This document shows positions 53,687 to 63,179 of a stretch of 64,000 nucleotides of DNA, piece after piece. The DNA comes from Solitalea longa (GTDB lineage: Bacteria; Bacteroidota; Bacteroidia; Sphingobacteriales; Sphingobacteriaceae), in the NCBI RefSeq assembly GCF_002920915.1, contig NZ_PQVF01000001.1:434001-498000 (forward strand), given 5' to 3'. Position 1 is the first letter of the stretch. Each line of letters opens with the position of its first letter. The translations under genes and the position numbers were made by a program. The notes beneath the pieces are model-generated. The model was not told the origin of the DNA and did no database searches. It worked only from the letters and a program-made list of their open reading frames with translations.

Positions 53687-54931
53687 TTAAGCTCGTTCTT
53701 CCCAAACCTGGGCAATATTTACAATCGTTTCAACAGCTTTTTGCATATCCTGAACCGAGGCCCATTCATGCTTAGAGTGAAAAGCATGTTCTCCGGCAAA
53801 AACATTCGGGCAAGGTAATCCCATGAACGAAAGGCGTGAACCATCAGTTCCTCCACGGATGCTTTGTAATTTAGGCTCTAAACCGCTTCTGCGGATGCCT
53901 TCCAATGCATTTTCAATTACTTGCGGATGCAGGTCAAGCACTTCTTTAAAGTTTCGGTATTGCTCGCTCACTTTAATTTCATATCTCGAAAAAGGATAAT
54001 TAGCAATTACCCGATCAGCAATTTGCTTGATCACCTCTTCATGTTTAGCCAGATTAGCCGTAATATGGTCGCGAATGATAAAGCTGACACTAGCTAGTTC
54101 AACGTTTCCTCCAATTTCTACCGGGTGAACAAATCCTTCTTTTGCTTCAGTGGTTTCGGGAGAAAGATGATCTTTTGGAAGCGCTGACACAATTTCGCTG
54201 GCGATTTTAATGGCGCTTTCCATTTTGCCTTTCGCAAAACCCGGATGTGAACTTACTCCATAAACGGTGATCTTTAATCCATCGGCAGAGAAGGTTTCAT
54301 TTTCCAATGACCCCAACGTTTCTCCGTCCATGGTATAGCCAAAATCGGCGCCCAGCTTAGTCATATCCACATTATTTACCCCTCGACCTACTTCTTCATC
54401 AGGTGTGAACAGAATGCGGATTTTGCCATGCTTCACCTCGGGATGGTTGATGAAATAATTCGCCGCATCCATAATTTCCGCTACGCCGGCTTTATTATCG
54501 GCGCCCAATAGGGTAGTGCCGCTGGCAGTAATTATATCGTTTCCAATTTGGTCGGCAAGGTCAGGATGATCGGCTTTTTTTATGATTTGGCTGTTGTCAT
54601 CCGGTAAGATCAAATCCTGCCCCTGGTAATTTTTATGAATAATTGGTTTTACACCCGCTCCACTGCAATCTGGCGACGTATCCACGTGTGAGCAAAAACA
54701 TAAAACCGGAACATCTTTATCAGTGGTAGCCGGAATGGTGGCATACACATATCCGAAATCATCCAGATGGGCGTCATCAATGCCAATGGCTTTCAGTTCA
54801 TCCACCAAAATTCGGCTTAAGTTTTTCTGCTTTTCGGTAGTAGGAGAGGCCGTTGAATGCGGATCAGATTGGGTATCAACCTGCACATAACGCATAAAAC
54901 GTTCGGTAACGGTGAAATTATAATTGTTCAT
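53687..54931 (-). CDS. pepT: Peptidase T (M20 family tripeptidase)
   Basis: A 414-aa zinc aminopeptidase with the M20 motifs FCSHVDTSPDCSG, TTLLGADNKAGVAEIMDA, TPDEEVGRGV (catalytic Glu in DEEVGRG), and SIRGGTDGSRLSFMGLPCPN. It removes the N-terminal residue from tripeptides in the cytoplasm. Length normal. Confidence 0.95.
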   Translation of the reverse strand: MNNYNFTVTERFMRYVQVDTQSDPHSTASPTTEKQKNLSRILVDELKAIGIDDAHLDDFGYVYATIPATTDKDVPVLCFCSHVDTSPDCSGAGVKPIIHKNYQGQDLILPDDNSQIIKKADHPDLADQIGNDIITASGTTLLGADNKAGVAEIMDAANYFINHPEVKHGKIRILFTPDEEVGRGVNNVDMTKLGADFGYTMDGETLGSLENETFSADGLKITVYGVSSHPGFAKGKMESAIKIASEIVSALPKDHLSPETTEAKEGFVHPVEIGGNVELASVSFIIRDHITANLAKHEEVIKQIADRVIANYPFSRYEIKVSEQYRNFKEVLDLHPQVIENALEGIRRSGLEPKLQSIRGGTDGSRLSFMGLPCPNVFAGEHAFHSKHEWASVQDMQKAVETIVNIAQVWEERA

Positions 54932-54956
54932 AAGGGTATAAATTGATATAAGAAAA

Positions 54957-55045
54957 AAGAGTCAAGAAGCAAGATCCTGGTATAATGACTTGTTCTTCAC
55001 TCTTTATTCTTTAATTATTTTGAATTTTATTGATTTTTGACTCTT
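54957..55045. repeat. AT-rich gap with inverted words AAGAGTCAA / TTGACTCTT
   Basis: Two 9-nt complementary words 71 nt apart, the first followed by GAAGCAAGATCC. They resemble a second family of intergenic words (AGTCAAGAATCAAG type) that I recall from related genomes. No gene or clear terminator here. Confidence 0.35.
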
Positions 55046-55055
55046 ATGTCTTAGC

Positions 55056-55562
55056 TTATACCAAATACACGGCATCCTCTTGTCCCGTCTCCCCTAAAAC
55101 CACATCCACATGCTCTTGAGCAACAGTAGAAAGTTCAATTCCTACGAAATCATTATGAATAGGGAACAACTTATGGCTACGGTCAACCAGTACTACCGTG
55201 CGAACCTTTTTGGTAGGAATATTTAAGAAGAGACCTAGTCCGTAAACCAGGGTTCGGCCGGTATTCAAAACATCATCCACCACAATAATTACCTTGTTCT
55301 CGCACTGTTCAATAGGCACATCAGTGCTAGCATTGAGCGCACTACTGGTTTTTTCGAGATCGACATTAACCAGCTTAACCTTTATACTGCTAATTGCTTC
55401 AATCACCTTTTTTAAACGTGCAGCCAGTGTGTTTCCGCGCGGAACAATACCTGCCAGCACAATCTCAGCTTCTTCAAAATTGTCTTCCAAAATCTGATAG
55501 GCGATGCGGTCAATCTTTTGTTGGATCTGTTTCTTGTCGAGAATCTTTATTCTTGCACTCAT
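55056..55562 (-). CDS. PyrR-like phosphoribosyltransferase
   Basis: A 168-aa type I PRTase with the PRPP-binding loop VIIVVDDVLNTGRT and the flexible-loop region after LVNVDLEKTSS. The closest match is PyrR, which regulates pyrimidine genes in Firmicutes and has uracil phosphoribosyltransferase activity; in Bacteroidota the role of this homologue is less sure. No pyr genes are adjacent. Confidence 0.82.
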   Translation of the reverse strand: MSARIKILDKKQIQQKIDRIAYQILEDNFEEAEIVLAGIVPRGNTLAARLKKVIEAISSIKVKLVNVDLEKTSSALNASTDVPIEQCENKVIIVVDDVLNTGRTLVYGLGLFLNIPTKKVRTVVLVDRSHKLFPIHNDFVGIELSTVAQEHVDVVLGETGQEDAVYLV

Positions 55563-55615
55563 GTGTTCGATTTAAGAAATAAAAATAAAGGTTAATAGCA
55601 CAATTGGCAACTTAT

Positions 55616-55987
55616 CTATTTATAAGGATAAAAAACAAAGTTTGCACCTTCGGGAACCACTACAAACAAACACATAAATGTTTTAGGGTCTTTAAAGTTA
55701 TTTACAAAGTATTCCTGACGTTCTTTAGCAATGATATTCTTTTCGGTAAATTCCTCAAGCGTTGAAGCGTTAATGTTCCAGGAAGTTTTTAGCTCATTTC
55801 GGTTCAATATGGTTTGTCCCAAACTAACCTCATGCTGATGGGCAACAAAAATCGGAAAGTCCGAAAGTTTTGCTTCCATAATATCTATAGCCACCTCATG
55901 GATAGCTTCATTATATATACTCAGGTCCTTTTCAAGTGTAACTAATGGGCTTGGACCCTTCGGTTTTTGTTCGTTTTCGAATTCCAT
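55616..55987 (-). CDS. Conserved hypothetical protein
   Basis: A 123-aa soluble protein (LEKDLSIYNEAIHEVAIDIMEAKLSDFPIF split by charged turns; ends VPEGANFVFYPYK). No domain recognised; its composition looks like a genuine cytoplasmic protein. It lies 53 nt upstream of the pyrR-like gene and 70 nt downstream of rlmD, all on the minus strand, and may share an operon with them. Confidence 0.65.
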   Translation of the reverse strand: MEFENEQKPKGPSPLVTLEKDLSIYNEAIHEVAIDIMEAKLSDFPIFVAHQHEVSLGQTILNRNELKTSWNINASTLEEFTEKNIIAKERQEYFVNNFKDPKTFMCLFVVVPEGANFVFYPYK

Positions 55988-56057
55988 CGTAATAATTTTG
56001 AATGAAAGAATGGATGAATGCTGGAAAATAGAATGATCTAATTCAGCTTTAATTCAA

Positions 56058-57467
56058 TCATTTTCTTTTTAGCAGTACCACATTTTCAACATGCACGGTT
56101 TGCGGAAACATATCCACCGGCTGAATTTTTACCACCTCATATTTTTCTTTTAACAAAGCCAGGTCTCTTGCCTGTGTAGCTGGATTGCAGCTCACATAAA
56201 CAATTTTCTCAGGTTCCATTTCATTGATGCGTTCCACCACATCAGCATGCATACCTGCCCTTGGCGGATCGGTGATCACCACATCAGGTTTGCCGTGTTG
56301 CGCAATAAATTCAGCGTTTAAAACATCTTTCATATCGCCGGCATAAAACAGGGTGTTTTCAATACCGTTGATAGCTGAATTTATTTTAGCGTCCTCAATC
56401 GCATCAGGCACGTATTCAACACCAACAACCTGCTTTACATTACGGGCCACAAAATTGGCAATGGTTCCGGCTCCTGTGTACAGGTCATAAACAAGTTCAT
56501 GTCCTTTCAGATCAGCAAATTCTCTGGTGATCTTATATAGATGATATGCCTGTTCTGAGTTAGTTTGATAGAACGATTTAGGAGAGATCTTAAACTTGAT
56601 CCCTTCCATTTCTTCAAAAATATGATCGCGCCCGTTAAAGGTGATCACTTCCTGGTCGAAAATAGTATCGTTACGTTTTTGGTTAACAATGTATAACAGT
56701 GAAGTAATTTGAGGAAACAGCTCGTTTAGGTGTTTCATCAAACCGTTTATTTTCTTCTCCTGATGCTCGGCAAAAACAACAATAACCATCAGCTCGCCCG
56801 TGCTGGCCGTGCGTATGATCAGGTTTCTCAGAAAGCCCTGATGCTCTTTTAAATCATAAAAGCTTAATTTATGTTCAAGGGCATAGGTTCTTACAGCATT
56901 TCTGATCTCGTTTGAAGGTTCCTGCTGTAAATAGCAATGCTGTATATCAATGATCTTATCGAAGCGTAAGGGAACGTGAAATCCTAAAGCATCTGATTGT
57001 TCAAGATCATCCCTGTTGATCATATCTTCTTCAGTAAGCCAGCGCTTATTAGAAAATGTGAACTCCATTTTATTTCGGTAATAGGTGGTTTTTTCAGACC
57101 CGAAAATAGGAGTAAGGTGCTTTGTGCTAATGCCGCCAATGCGTTCAAGAGCATCAACAACTTGTTTTTGCTTAAACTTAAGTTGTGCTTCGTAACTTAA
57201 ATGCTGCCATTTACAGCCACCGCAAACGCCAAAGTGAGAACAGAAAGGTTCCGATCTGTATTCAGAAGCTTTATGAAGCACATTGATTTTACCTTCAAAA
57301 AGCTGTTTTTTTCTATATAGTACATTAATATCCACTACATCTCCCGGAACCGCCTTGTCAACGAAGATAACCCGGTCTTCATGTTTTCCTATTGCACGCC
57401 CATCATGAGCAATGTCTACAATCTCTACTCCCTCAGCAATGTAGGGTTCAAACTTCTTTTTTGCCAT
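56058..57467 (-). CDS. rlmD: 23S rRNA (uracil-5-)-methyltransferase, RlmD/RumA family
   Basis: A 469-aa protein from the ATG at 57467. The frame extends to 57485, but a perfect -7 element (57475-57482) overlaps that extension, so the shorter start is right. A TRAM domain (about 10-60), an iron-sulfur cluster motif CSHFGVCGGCKW, SAM-binding YDLYTGAGTIANF, DPPRAGMH and catalytic Cys in SCNPATQARD follow. It methylates uridine C5 in 23S rRNA, likely U1939 or U747 by homology. Confidence 0.92.
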   Translation of the reverse strand: MAKKKFEPYIAEGVEIVDIAHDGRAIGKHEDRVIFVDKAVPGDVVDINVLYRKKQLFEGKINVLHKASEYRSEPFCSHFGVCGGCKWQHLSYEAQLKFKQKQVVDALERIGGISTKHLTPIFGSEKTTYYRNKMEFTFSNKRWLTEEDMINRDDLEQSDALGFHVPLRFDKIIDIQHCYLQQEPSNEIRNAVRTYALEHKLSFYDLKEHQGFLRNLIIRTASTGELMVIVVFAEHQEKKINGLMKHLNELFPQITSLLYIVNQKRNDTIFDQEVITFNGRDHIFEEMEGIKFKISPKSFYQTNSEQAYHLYKITREFADLKGHELVYDLYTGAGTIANFVARNVKQVVGVEYVPDAIEDAKINSAINGIENTLFYAGDMKDVLNAEFIAQHGKPDVVITDPPRAGMHADVVERINEMEPEKIVYVSCNPATQARDLALLKEKYEVVKIQPVDMFPQTVHVENVVLLKRK

Positions 57468-57474
57468 CAGGCTG

Positions 57475-57482
57475 CAAAAGTA
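57475..57482 (-). promoter_or_regulatory. Promoter -7 element of rlmD implying a near-leaderless mRNA
   Basis: Minus-strand TACTTTTG is an exact consensus match and ends 7 nt before the ATG at 57467; transcription would begin at or next to the start codon. A TTG at the expected distance is not evident. Confidence 0.55.
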
Positions 57483-57575
57483 CAATTTTTAAGGTTGAGG
57501 TTAAATATTAAAGCAAACCCGCAGTTTGTTTGCAGGTATTTCAATAACTTCATAATAGCTATTTAAACACCGGTA

Positions 57576-58388
57576 ATGAAAAAGTACTTAATTGCTTTGC
57601 TGCTATTGATATCTTCGGGCATAGGATCCAAAGCCTGTTCAATCTTATATTTTATTGATAAAAGTACCGGAAAGATATATGCCGTAAACAACGAGGATTA
57701 TTGGTATGATGTAAAGCCATATATTAAAATAATGCCGGCAAAGAAAGATGAGTTGGCCCGCTTATGGTACGGATGGGATGATTTTGCCCAAGGTGGAATA
57801 AATCAGGAAGGCTTGTTTTTTGACGGTGCAGTAACTCCTGATCAAAAGAATACTAAAGGCTGCAAAAGTCCAAAGGGAAATACCGGCAATAAAATTCTTG
57901 CCACCTGTAAAACAGTGGAGGATGCCTTGAAGTTTATCGAAGCAAAAAATATATGCTTAACCAACGGACATTTATTGTTTGGTGATAAGACCGGTAATGC
58001 TGCTGTTGTTGAATGGGTAAATGGTGAACGGAAAATAATCAGAATTTCAGGAGATCATTTGATGGTAACCAATTTCCTTTTATCGGATCCAACTCAGGGG
58101 AATTATCCTTGTCGCCGATACGAGGCGATGGATCAGGAAATCAAAAGGCTGGAAAGTCTTGCTCAGCCCATAAGTTTTAAAGATGTTGGAAATATTGGAG
58201 CCAAGGCGGTTCAGCCTAAGATGGTTGCGAGTGATGGTAAGGAAGGTGGAACGTTATATTCGACTTTTATTTATATAAGCGATATGGAGTTTGTCTTGAT
58301 CTATAAGCTTGACAATAAAAAAATGACTAAACTGAACCTTAATGATGTTTTTAAGCAGACGAATGAGCAAATTATTTATCTCAATTGA
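57576..58388 (+). CDS. Secreted Ntn-type linear amide C-N hydrolase
   Basis: A 270-aa protein. The signal peptide ends at SKA, and the next residue Cys21 (CSILYF) is the nucleophile position of the penicillin V acylase/bile-salt hydrolase Ntn superfamily. VNNEDYWYD and the GGINQEGLFFDG segment fit this family. It is shorter than bile-salt hydrolases (about 320 aa). The substrate is an amide of unknown type. Confidence 0.72.
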   Translation: MKKYLIALLLLISSGIGSKACSILYFIDKSTGKIYAVNNEDYWYDVKPYIKIMPAKKDELARLWYGWDDFAQGGINQEGLFFDGAVTPDQKNTKGCKSPKGNTGNKILATCKTVEDALKFIEAKNICLTNGHLLFGDKTGNAAVVEWVNGERKIIRISGDHLMVTNFLLSDPTQGNYPCRRYEAMDQEIKRLESLAQPISFKDVGNIGAKAVQPKMVASDGKEGGTLYSTFIYISDMEFVLIYKLDNKKMTKLNLNDVFKQTNEQIIYLN

Positions 58389-58403
58389 CCTTATGATATA
58401 TAA

Positions 58404-58440
58404 AAGAAAACCCCATCAATATTTCTACTGAATGGGGCTC
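58404..58440 (-). terminator. Terminator of the 41-aa gene
   Basis: Read on the minus strand, CCCCAT and ATGGGG flank a 15-nt loop and are followed by TTTTCTTTT; it starts 16 nt after the small gene's stop. Confidence 0.6.
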
Positions 58441-58453
58441 AACCTAAACCAAT

Positions 58454-58579
58454 TTATCTATGAAACTTTAAATTTTGAACAGCTTTAATAATGAAACGCC
58501 AAAAACCACTTTTTGGTTTGCTGTAGAACTCAAATTTTTTTTCGAGTTCTAGCGAGAAGTCTTTAAGCTCGCGTCTCAT
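58454..58579 (-). CDS. Small basic protein of 41 aa
   Basis: Frame MRRELKDFSLELEKKFEF, then YSKPKSGFWRFIIKAVQNLK, ending FHR. It has a complete promoter 25 nt upstream (58604-58633) and a terminator 16 nt downstream, so the unit is transcribed as a single small gene. The first half is a charged amphipathic helix and the second half an aromatic-basic helix, which may bind a membrane or nucleic acid. No family recognised. The promoter position excludes the longer frame that starts at an upstream TTG. Confidence 0.6.
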   Translation of the reverse strand: MRRELKDFSLELEKKFEFYSKPKSGFWRFIIKAVQNLKFHR

Positions 58580-58603
58580 ACCTTGAATGTTTAATTCATG
58601 CAA

Positions 58604-58633
58604 CAAAAATAGGGTAATTATACCAAAAACCAA
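58604..58633 (-). promoter_or_regulatory. Promoter of the 41-aa gene
   Basis: On the minus strand TTG (58633-58631), 19-nt spacer, TATTTTTG (58611-58604): full consensus match. Confidence 0.7.
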
Positions 58634-58687
58634 AACGGTATAAAGGTAAAATTTGTGTAGGAGTTACACTAAGTAGTGTAATAAAGG

Positions 58688-59272
58688 TTATACAAAGGCT
58701 CCCCTGATCAAGTAAGGGAGGATTTCATTGCGGAAGATGATGAAGTTTTTTTTCACATCGGCCTCGGTAACTGAAGTGAAAGCGAAAGAAAAGACAATGT
58801 TTTTACTGGCCGAGACCAAAAAATAAATGCTTTTTGCATGATCACTGCCTGGTTGAATGTTTCTTACTTTCAATACCATGTCCATGATCAAGCTTTCAAT
58901 TTCGTTGGAAAGGTTTTTAAGAAAGGCCTGGGCGTTAGCCGATTCGCGGATAAAGCCCCAGCCGATAAACTCATTACAAGCTGTATAAGTTAATCGGCTG
59001 GCCTTTAATATAAGGTCTGAAATTTCTTCGGTGCTTAATTTTGGCTGATTCACATCAACCGATGCGGCAAGTTCCTGAATATGCTTCTCTAAATAGTCCA
59101 TAATAATGACATTGAGAATCAGTTCCTTGCTTTCGAAATATTTATAGATGGTGGCTTTTGCCAAATTAGCTTTAGCGGCAATCTCATTTACGCTCGTTTT
59201 ATGGTAGCCATAACGGCGAAAGAGATGTTGAGCAGCGTTTTTTATACTAATTGATATTTTATCTACATCCAT
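58688..59272 (-). CDS. TetR/AcrR family transcriptional regulator
   Basis: A 194-aa protein with the TetR N-terminal helix-turn-helix (AAQHLFRRYGYHKTSVNEIAAKANLAKATIYKYFESKE) and a variable ligand-binding C-terminal part. It begins 13 nt after pheS ends, so it is likely transcribed with pheS; its target genes are not evident. Confidence 0.9.
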   Translation of the reverse strand: MDVDKISISIKNAAQHLFRRYGYHKTSVNEIAAKANLAKATIYKYFESKELILNVIIMDYLEKHIQELAASVDVNQPKLSTEEISDLILKASRLTYTACNEFIGWGFIRESANAQAFLKNLSNEIESLIMDMVLKVRNIQPGSDHAKSIYFLVSASKNIVFSFAFTSVTEADVKKNFIIFRNEILPYLIRGAFV

Positions 59273-59285
59273 CTATATAGGTTCC

Positions 59286-60323
59286 TTAAATAATTTCTGA
59301 CTGGAATTGTTTAAGGAAACGAACGTCGTTTTCAAAAAACAGTCGTAAATCTTTTATTTGGTACTTAAGCATGGTAATGCGTTCAATACCCATTCCAAAG
59401 GCAAAGCCGGTATATTTCTTAGAGTCGATACCGCAGTTTTCCAAAACGTTTGGATCAACCATGCCACAACCTAAAATTTCAACCCAGCCACTGTATTTAC
59501 AAACGTTACAGCCTTCACCTCCACAAATCATACAGGTTACATCCATTTCGGCTGAAGGCTCAGTGAAAGGGAAGAAAGAAGGACGGAAACGAACTTCAGT
59601 TCCTTTGCCGTACAGCTCTTGTACAAAATAATAAAGAGTTTGTTTAAGGTCGGCAAAAGATACATTTTCATCAATGTATAAACCTTCAACCTGGTGGAAT
59701 ATACAGTGCGCACGAGCCGAAATGGCTTCGTTGCGGAATACACGGCCAGGCATAATAGCACGGAACGGTGGTTTACCGTTTTCCATCATACGAACCTGAA
59801 CCGATGAAGTATGTGTACGCAAGGCAATATCGCCTTTATCTGAACCGGTATCTTTTTTAATGAAGAAGGTATCCTGCATATCGCGGGCAGGGTGCTCTTC
59901 GGGGAAGTTCAGTGCGGTAAAGTTATGCCAGTCATCTTCAATTTCCGGACCTTCAGCCACATTAAAACCAATACGCGAGAAGATCTCTACAATTTCTTTT
60001 CGAACAAGGGAGATCGGGTGGCGCGAACCGATATTTACCGGGTTACCTGGTAAGGTTAAATCAATGCCACTTTGCTGTTGCTGGTGATTTTCGAATTGCT
60101 CTTTAAAATCATTGATCTTTGCCTCAGCAGCCTGCTTGCATTCATTTAATACTTTACCTAAAGCGCGTTTCTCTTCAGGGGTAGTTTGTTTAAATTCTTC
60201 AAACAAATCGCCGATAATTCCTTTTCTACCCAAAAACTTAATACGGAACTGTTCCAGTTCGTCGGCCGTTGTCGGAGTAAACGCATTGATCTCCGCTATG
60301 TAACCCTCAATTTTCGATTGCAT
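59286..60323 (-). CDS. pheS: Phenylalanyl-tRNA synthetase alpha subunit
   Basis: A 345-aa protein from the ATG at 60323 ([15 protein letters not shown]); the frame runs to 60365 but the promoter (60329-60361) lies in that extension. An N-terminal coiled coil (about 1-95) is followed by the class II synthetase core: motif 1 ([19 protein letters not shown]), motif 2 ([22 protein letters not shown]) and motif 3 ([14 protein letters not shown]). It charges tRNA-Phe together with PheT, which is not in the window. Confidence 0.95.
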   Translation of the reverse strand: MQSKIEGYIAEINAFTPTTADELEQFRIKFLGRKGIIGDLFEEFKQTTPEEKRALGKVLNECKQAAEAKINDFKEQFENHQQQQSGIDLTLPGNPVNIGSRHPISLVRKEIVEIFSRIGFNVAEGPEIEDDWHNFTALNFPEEHPARDMQDTFFIKKDTGSDKGDIALRTHTSSVQVRMMENGKPPFRAIMPGRVFRNEAISARAHCIFHQVEGLYIDENVSFADLKQTLYYFVQELYGKGTEVRFRPSFFPFTEPSAEMDVTCMICGGEGCNVCKYSGWVEILGCGMVDPNVLENCGIDSKKYTGFAFGMGIERITMLKYQIKDLRLFFENDVRFLKQFQSEII

Positions 60324-60328
60324 GGTGG

Positions 60329-60361
60329 CAAAGATAAAATTTTTAAACATCCCTGTATCAA
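60329..60361 (-). promoter_or_regulatory. pheS promoter, near-leaderless
   Basis: On the minus strand TTG (60361-60359), 22-nt spacer, TATCTTTG (60336-60329). The -7 element ends only 5 nt before the ATG at 60323, so the transcript starts at or just inside the start codon. Confidence 0.7.
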
Positions 60362-60651
60362 TCAATAAGTCATAAAATAAACCAAAAACTAAAAGAGTAT
60401 TAATAATCGTAGCAGCAAAAGCCTTGGTGTTCAGAGAAATGGTATAAGTAGACAGGCTGATACCATAAAATAGGCTCAGCTATATGGCGATATGGAAGTT
60501 TTTTTATAAAATACTTTTCCACAAAATAGCTTTCAGCATTCTGTTTTTCAGTAAAATAACTCATATTGAAGCTTTATTCATTTTTAAAAGTACCCCGAAA
60601 CAGAAAAACGGATTGGGTAAAAACTCTTATTTTTACCGATTGATTACAGCT

Positions 60652-62343
60652 ATGGACAAAAGGTGGATTACACATTCGGAATATAATAATGAAGTTGTTG
60701 ACTTGCTGGAACAGGAACTGAATGTTTCACCGGTTATTGCCAAATTACTTCAAAAGCGCGATATCAATACTTTTGAAGACGCAAAAAGCTTCTTTAGGCC
60801 GGATATAAATCACCTGCACGACCCTTTTTTGATGATGGACATGGAAAAGGCCATCATCAGAATTGAACAAGCCATTAAAAATCAGGAGAAAATTTTGGTT
60901 TATGGCGATTATGATGTTGATGGAACTACTTCTGTTTCGTTGGTCTATAGTTTCTTCAAAAAATTCTACAACCATCTCAATTATTACATCCCTGATCGTT
61001 ACAAAGAGGGCTATGGTGTTTCCTTTCAAGGCATTGATCACGCACAAGAAAATGGCTTTAGTTTGATCATTGCGCTTGACTGCGGGATTAAATCGATCGA
61101 CAAGGTTGAATATGCCACTGAACGCGGGATCGATTTTATTATTTGTGATCACCACTTGCCGGGAGATGAAATTCCTGCAGCGGTGGCTGTACTCGACCCC
61201 AAAAGGAAGGATTGCGAATATCCATATAAGGAACTTTCGGGTTGTGGTATTGGTTTTAAATTGATTCAGGCATTTGCCGAAAAAAATAACCTTCCCTTCA
61301 GCTACCTGGAGGATTATCTTGACCTGGTGGCGGTAAGTATCGCTTCTGACATTGTTCCGATCACCGGCGAAAATCGCACACTGGCTTTCTTTGGCTTGAA
61401 ACGCCTGAACGAAAATCCATGTGAAGGTTTAAAGGCGTTGATCGATCTTTCGGCCCAAAAGGAAGAACTGACTATTACCGATATCGTTTTTCAAATTGGT
61501 CCGAGGATAAATGCCGCGGGGCGAATTGATGATGCCAAGCATGCTGTGCATTTGCTGATCTCGGGCAACTCAGAACTGGCTACCGAAAAAGGACAAATTG
61601 TAAATCTTAAAAATGCCGAACGTAAGGAATTCGACAACAGTATAACCGGTGAAGCATTAGCAATGATAGACAATAATCCATCACTGCAAAATCGCAGATC
61701 TACAGTGCTGTTTTCGCCAAACTGGCATAAGGGAGTGATCGGGATTGTTGCTTCACGCTTAATAGAAAAGTATTACCGGCCTACTATTATCCTAACCGAG
61801 TCGAACGGTAAAGCCACAGGTTCAGCACGCTCAGTTAATGGTTTTGATATTCACGAGGCAATTGGCGCTTGTAGCGATTTGCTGGAACAATACGGAGGAC
61901 ATAAATACGCTGCCGGATTAACGATCAGCCTCGATAAGGTGCAGGCATTTATTGATAAGTTCGAAAACATAGTTGCTTCTACTATTGAAGAGCGTTCTCT
62001 TTCTCAGGAAATTGAGATCGATGAATACATCAAACTTTCGGAAATATCACCAAAATTGTTGCGGATAATTAAACAATTTGCTCCTTTTGGTCCCGGAAAC
62101 ATGAAACCTGTTTTTGCTGTACGCAATGTTTATAGCACCGATGTTCAGATCGTAGGAAATAACCATCTTAAATTTAACGTTTATCAGTCGGAGGGATATA
62201 AGTTTGATTGTATCGGCTTTAATTTAGGCGTGCATTATCAGCGTATAAGAAAAGGAATTCCGTTTGATGTTTGCTTTACCATTGAAGAAAATACCTGGAA
62301 TGGGAAAACCACCATTCAGTTGAATGTAAAGGATATTAAATAA
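60652..62343 (+). CDS. recJ: Single-stranded-DNA-specific exonuclease RecJ
   Basis: A 563-aa protein from the ATG at 60652 (MDKRWITHSEYNNE); the open frame runs to 60484 but that part is AT-rich and has no homology. DHH phosphoesterase motifs: YGDYDVDGTTS, ALDCGIKS, CDHHLPG; the DHHA1 part has GGHKYAAGL, and an OB-like C-terminal domain follows. It degrades single-stranded DNA 5' to 3' in repair. Confidence 0.94.
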   Translation: MDKRWITHSEYNNEVVDLLEQELNVSPVIAKLLQKRDINTFEDAKSFFRPDINHLHDPFLMMDMEKAIIRIEQAIKNQEKILVYGDYDVDGTTSVSLVYSFFKKFYNHLNYYIPDRYKEGYGVSFQGIDHAQENGFSLIIALDCGIKSIDKVEYATERGIDFIICDHHLPGDEIPAAVAVLDPKRKDCEYPYKELSGCGIGFKLIQAFAEKNNLPFSYLEDYLDLVAVSIASDIVPITGENRTLAFFGLKRLNENPCEGLKALIDLSAQKEELTITDIVFQIGPRINAAGRIDDAKHAVHLLISGNSELATEKGQIVNLKNAERKEFDNSITGEALAMIDNNPSLQNRRSTVLFSPNWHKGVIGIVASRLIEKYYRPTIILTESNGKATGSARSVNGFDIHEAIGACSDLLEQYGGHKYAAGLTISLDKVQAFIDKFENIVASTIEERSLSQEIEIDEYIKLSEISPKLLRIIKQFAPFGPGNMKPVFAVRNVYSTDVQIVGNNHLKFNVYQSEGYKFDCIGFNLGVHYQRIRKGIPFDVCFTIEENTWNGKTTIQLNVKDIK

Positions 62344-62413
62344 CAAACTGCAGCAATATCAATCTGCTGCACAACTAATAAATTGCCTCATAAGGGGTTA
62401 AGCAAAGCTATTT

Positions 62414-63151
62414 ATGCTTGAGTTAAGAGCCGAAAACCTGGTAAAAACCTATAAAAAACGAACGGTGGTAAACCACGTATCGTTTAATGTTAAACAAGGC
62501 GAAATTGTTGGATTGCTTGGTCCTAACGGAGCCGGTAAAACCACCTCTTTTTACATGATTACCGGCTTAATAAAGCCTAATGACGGTCATGTTTTTTTAG
62601 ATAATCAAGAGATCACTTACGATGCCATGTACAAACGTGCACAAAAAGGTATCGGTTACCTGGCTCAGGAAGCTTCGGTATTTCGTAAGCTAAGTGTGGA
62701 AGATAATGTAATGGCCATTTTGGAAATGACCGGCTTGGGTAAGGAGGAGCGCCATGAAAAACTGGAAAGCTTGCTTACGGAATTTAGTTTGCAGAAAGTT
62801 AGAAAAAACAGGGGAGATCTGCTTTCGGGCGGTGAGCGTCGCCGTACTGAAATTGCCCGTTGCCTTGCCGTTGACCCTAAGTTCATTTTATTAGATGAGC
62901 CTTTTGCTGGTGTTGACCCGATTGCTGTGGAGGAAATTCAAACCATTGTTGCCAAATTAAAGACCAAGAATATTGGTATTTTAATAACGGATCACAACGT
63001 TCAGGAAACCCTGTCGATTACCGATAGGGCTTATTTGCTTTTTGAGGGCTCGATACTAAAATCGGGAACCGCCGAAGAGCTTGCTGCCGATGAACAAGTG
63101 AGAAGGGTTTATCTTGGCAGGAATTTCGTATTACGTAATAAAGTTTTGTAA
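62414..63151 (+). CDS. lptB: Lipopolysaccharide export ABC transporter ATPase
   Basis: A 245-aa ABC ATPase with Walker [10 protein letters not shown], signature LSGGERRR, Walker [14 protein letters not shown] and switch His in ITDHNVQET. The N-terminus ([20 protein letters not shown]) and whole length match LptB, which powers LPS extraction from the inner membrane with LptFG. It starts 71 nt after recJ and is followed 28 nt later by a GH3-family gene. Confidence 0.94.
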   Translation: MLELRAENLVKTYKKRTVVNHVSFNVKQGEIVGLLGPNGAGKTTSFYMITGLIKPNDGHVFLDNQEITYDAMYKRAQKGIGYLAQEASVFRKLSVEDNVMAILEMTGLGKEERHEKLESLLTEFSLQKVRKNRGDLLSGGERRRTEIARCLAVDPKFILLDEPFAGVDPIAVEEIQTIVAKLKTKNIGILITDHNVQETLSITDRAYLLFEGSILKSGTAEELAADEQVRRVYLGRNFVLRNKVL

Positions 63152-63179
63152 TTTAAGACGCTTTAACCCTCATAACTTT

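Noticed and set aside
60484-60651. N-terminal extension of recJ
   Set aside because: The 56 extra residues are hydrophobic and AT-driven, and family members start at the ATG at 60652.
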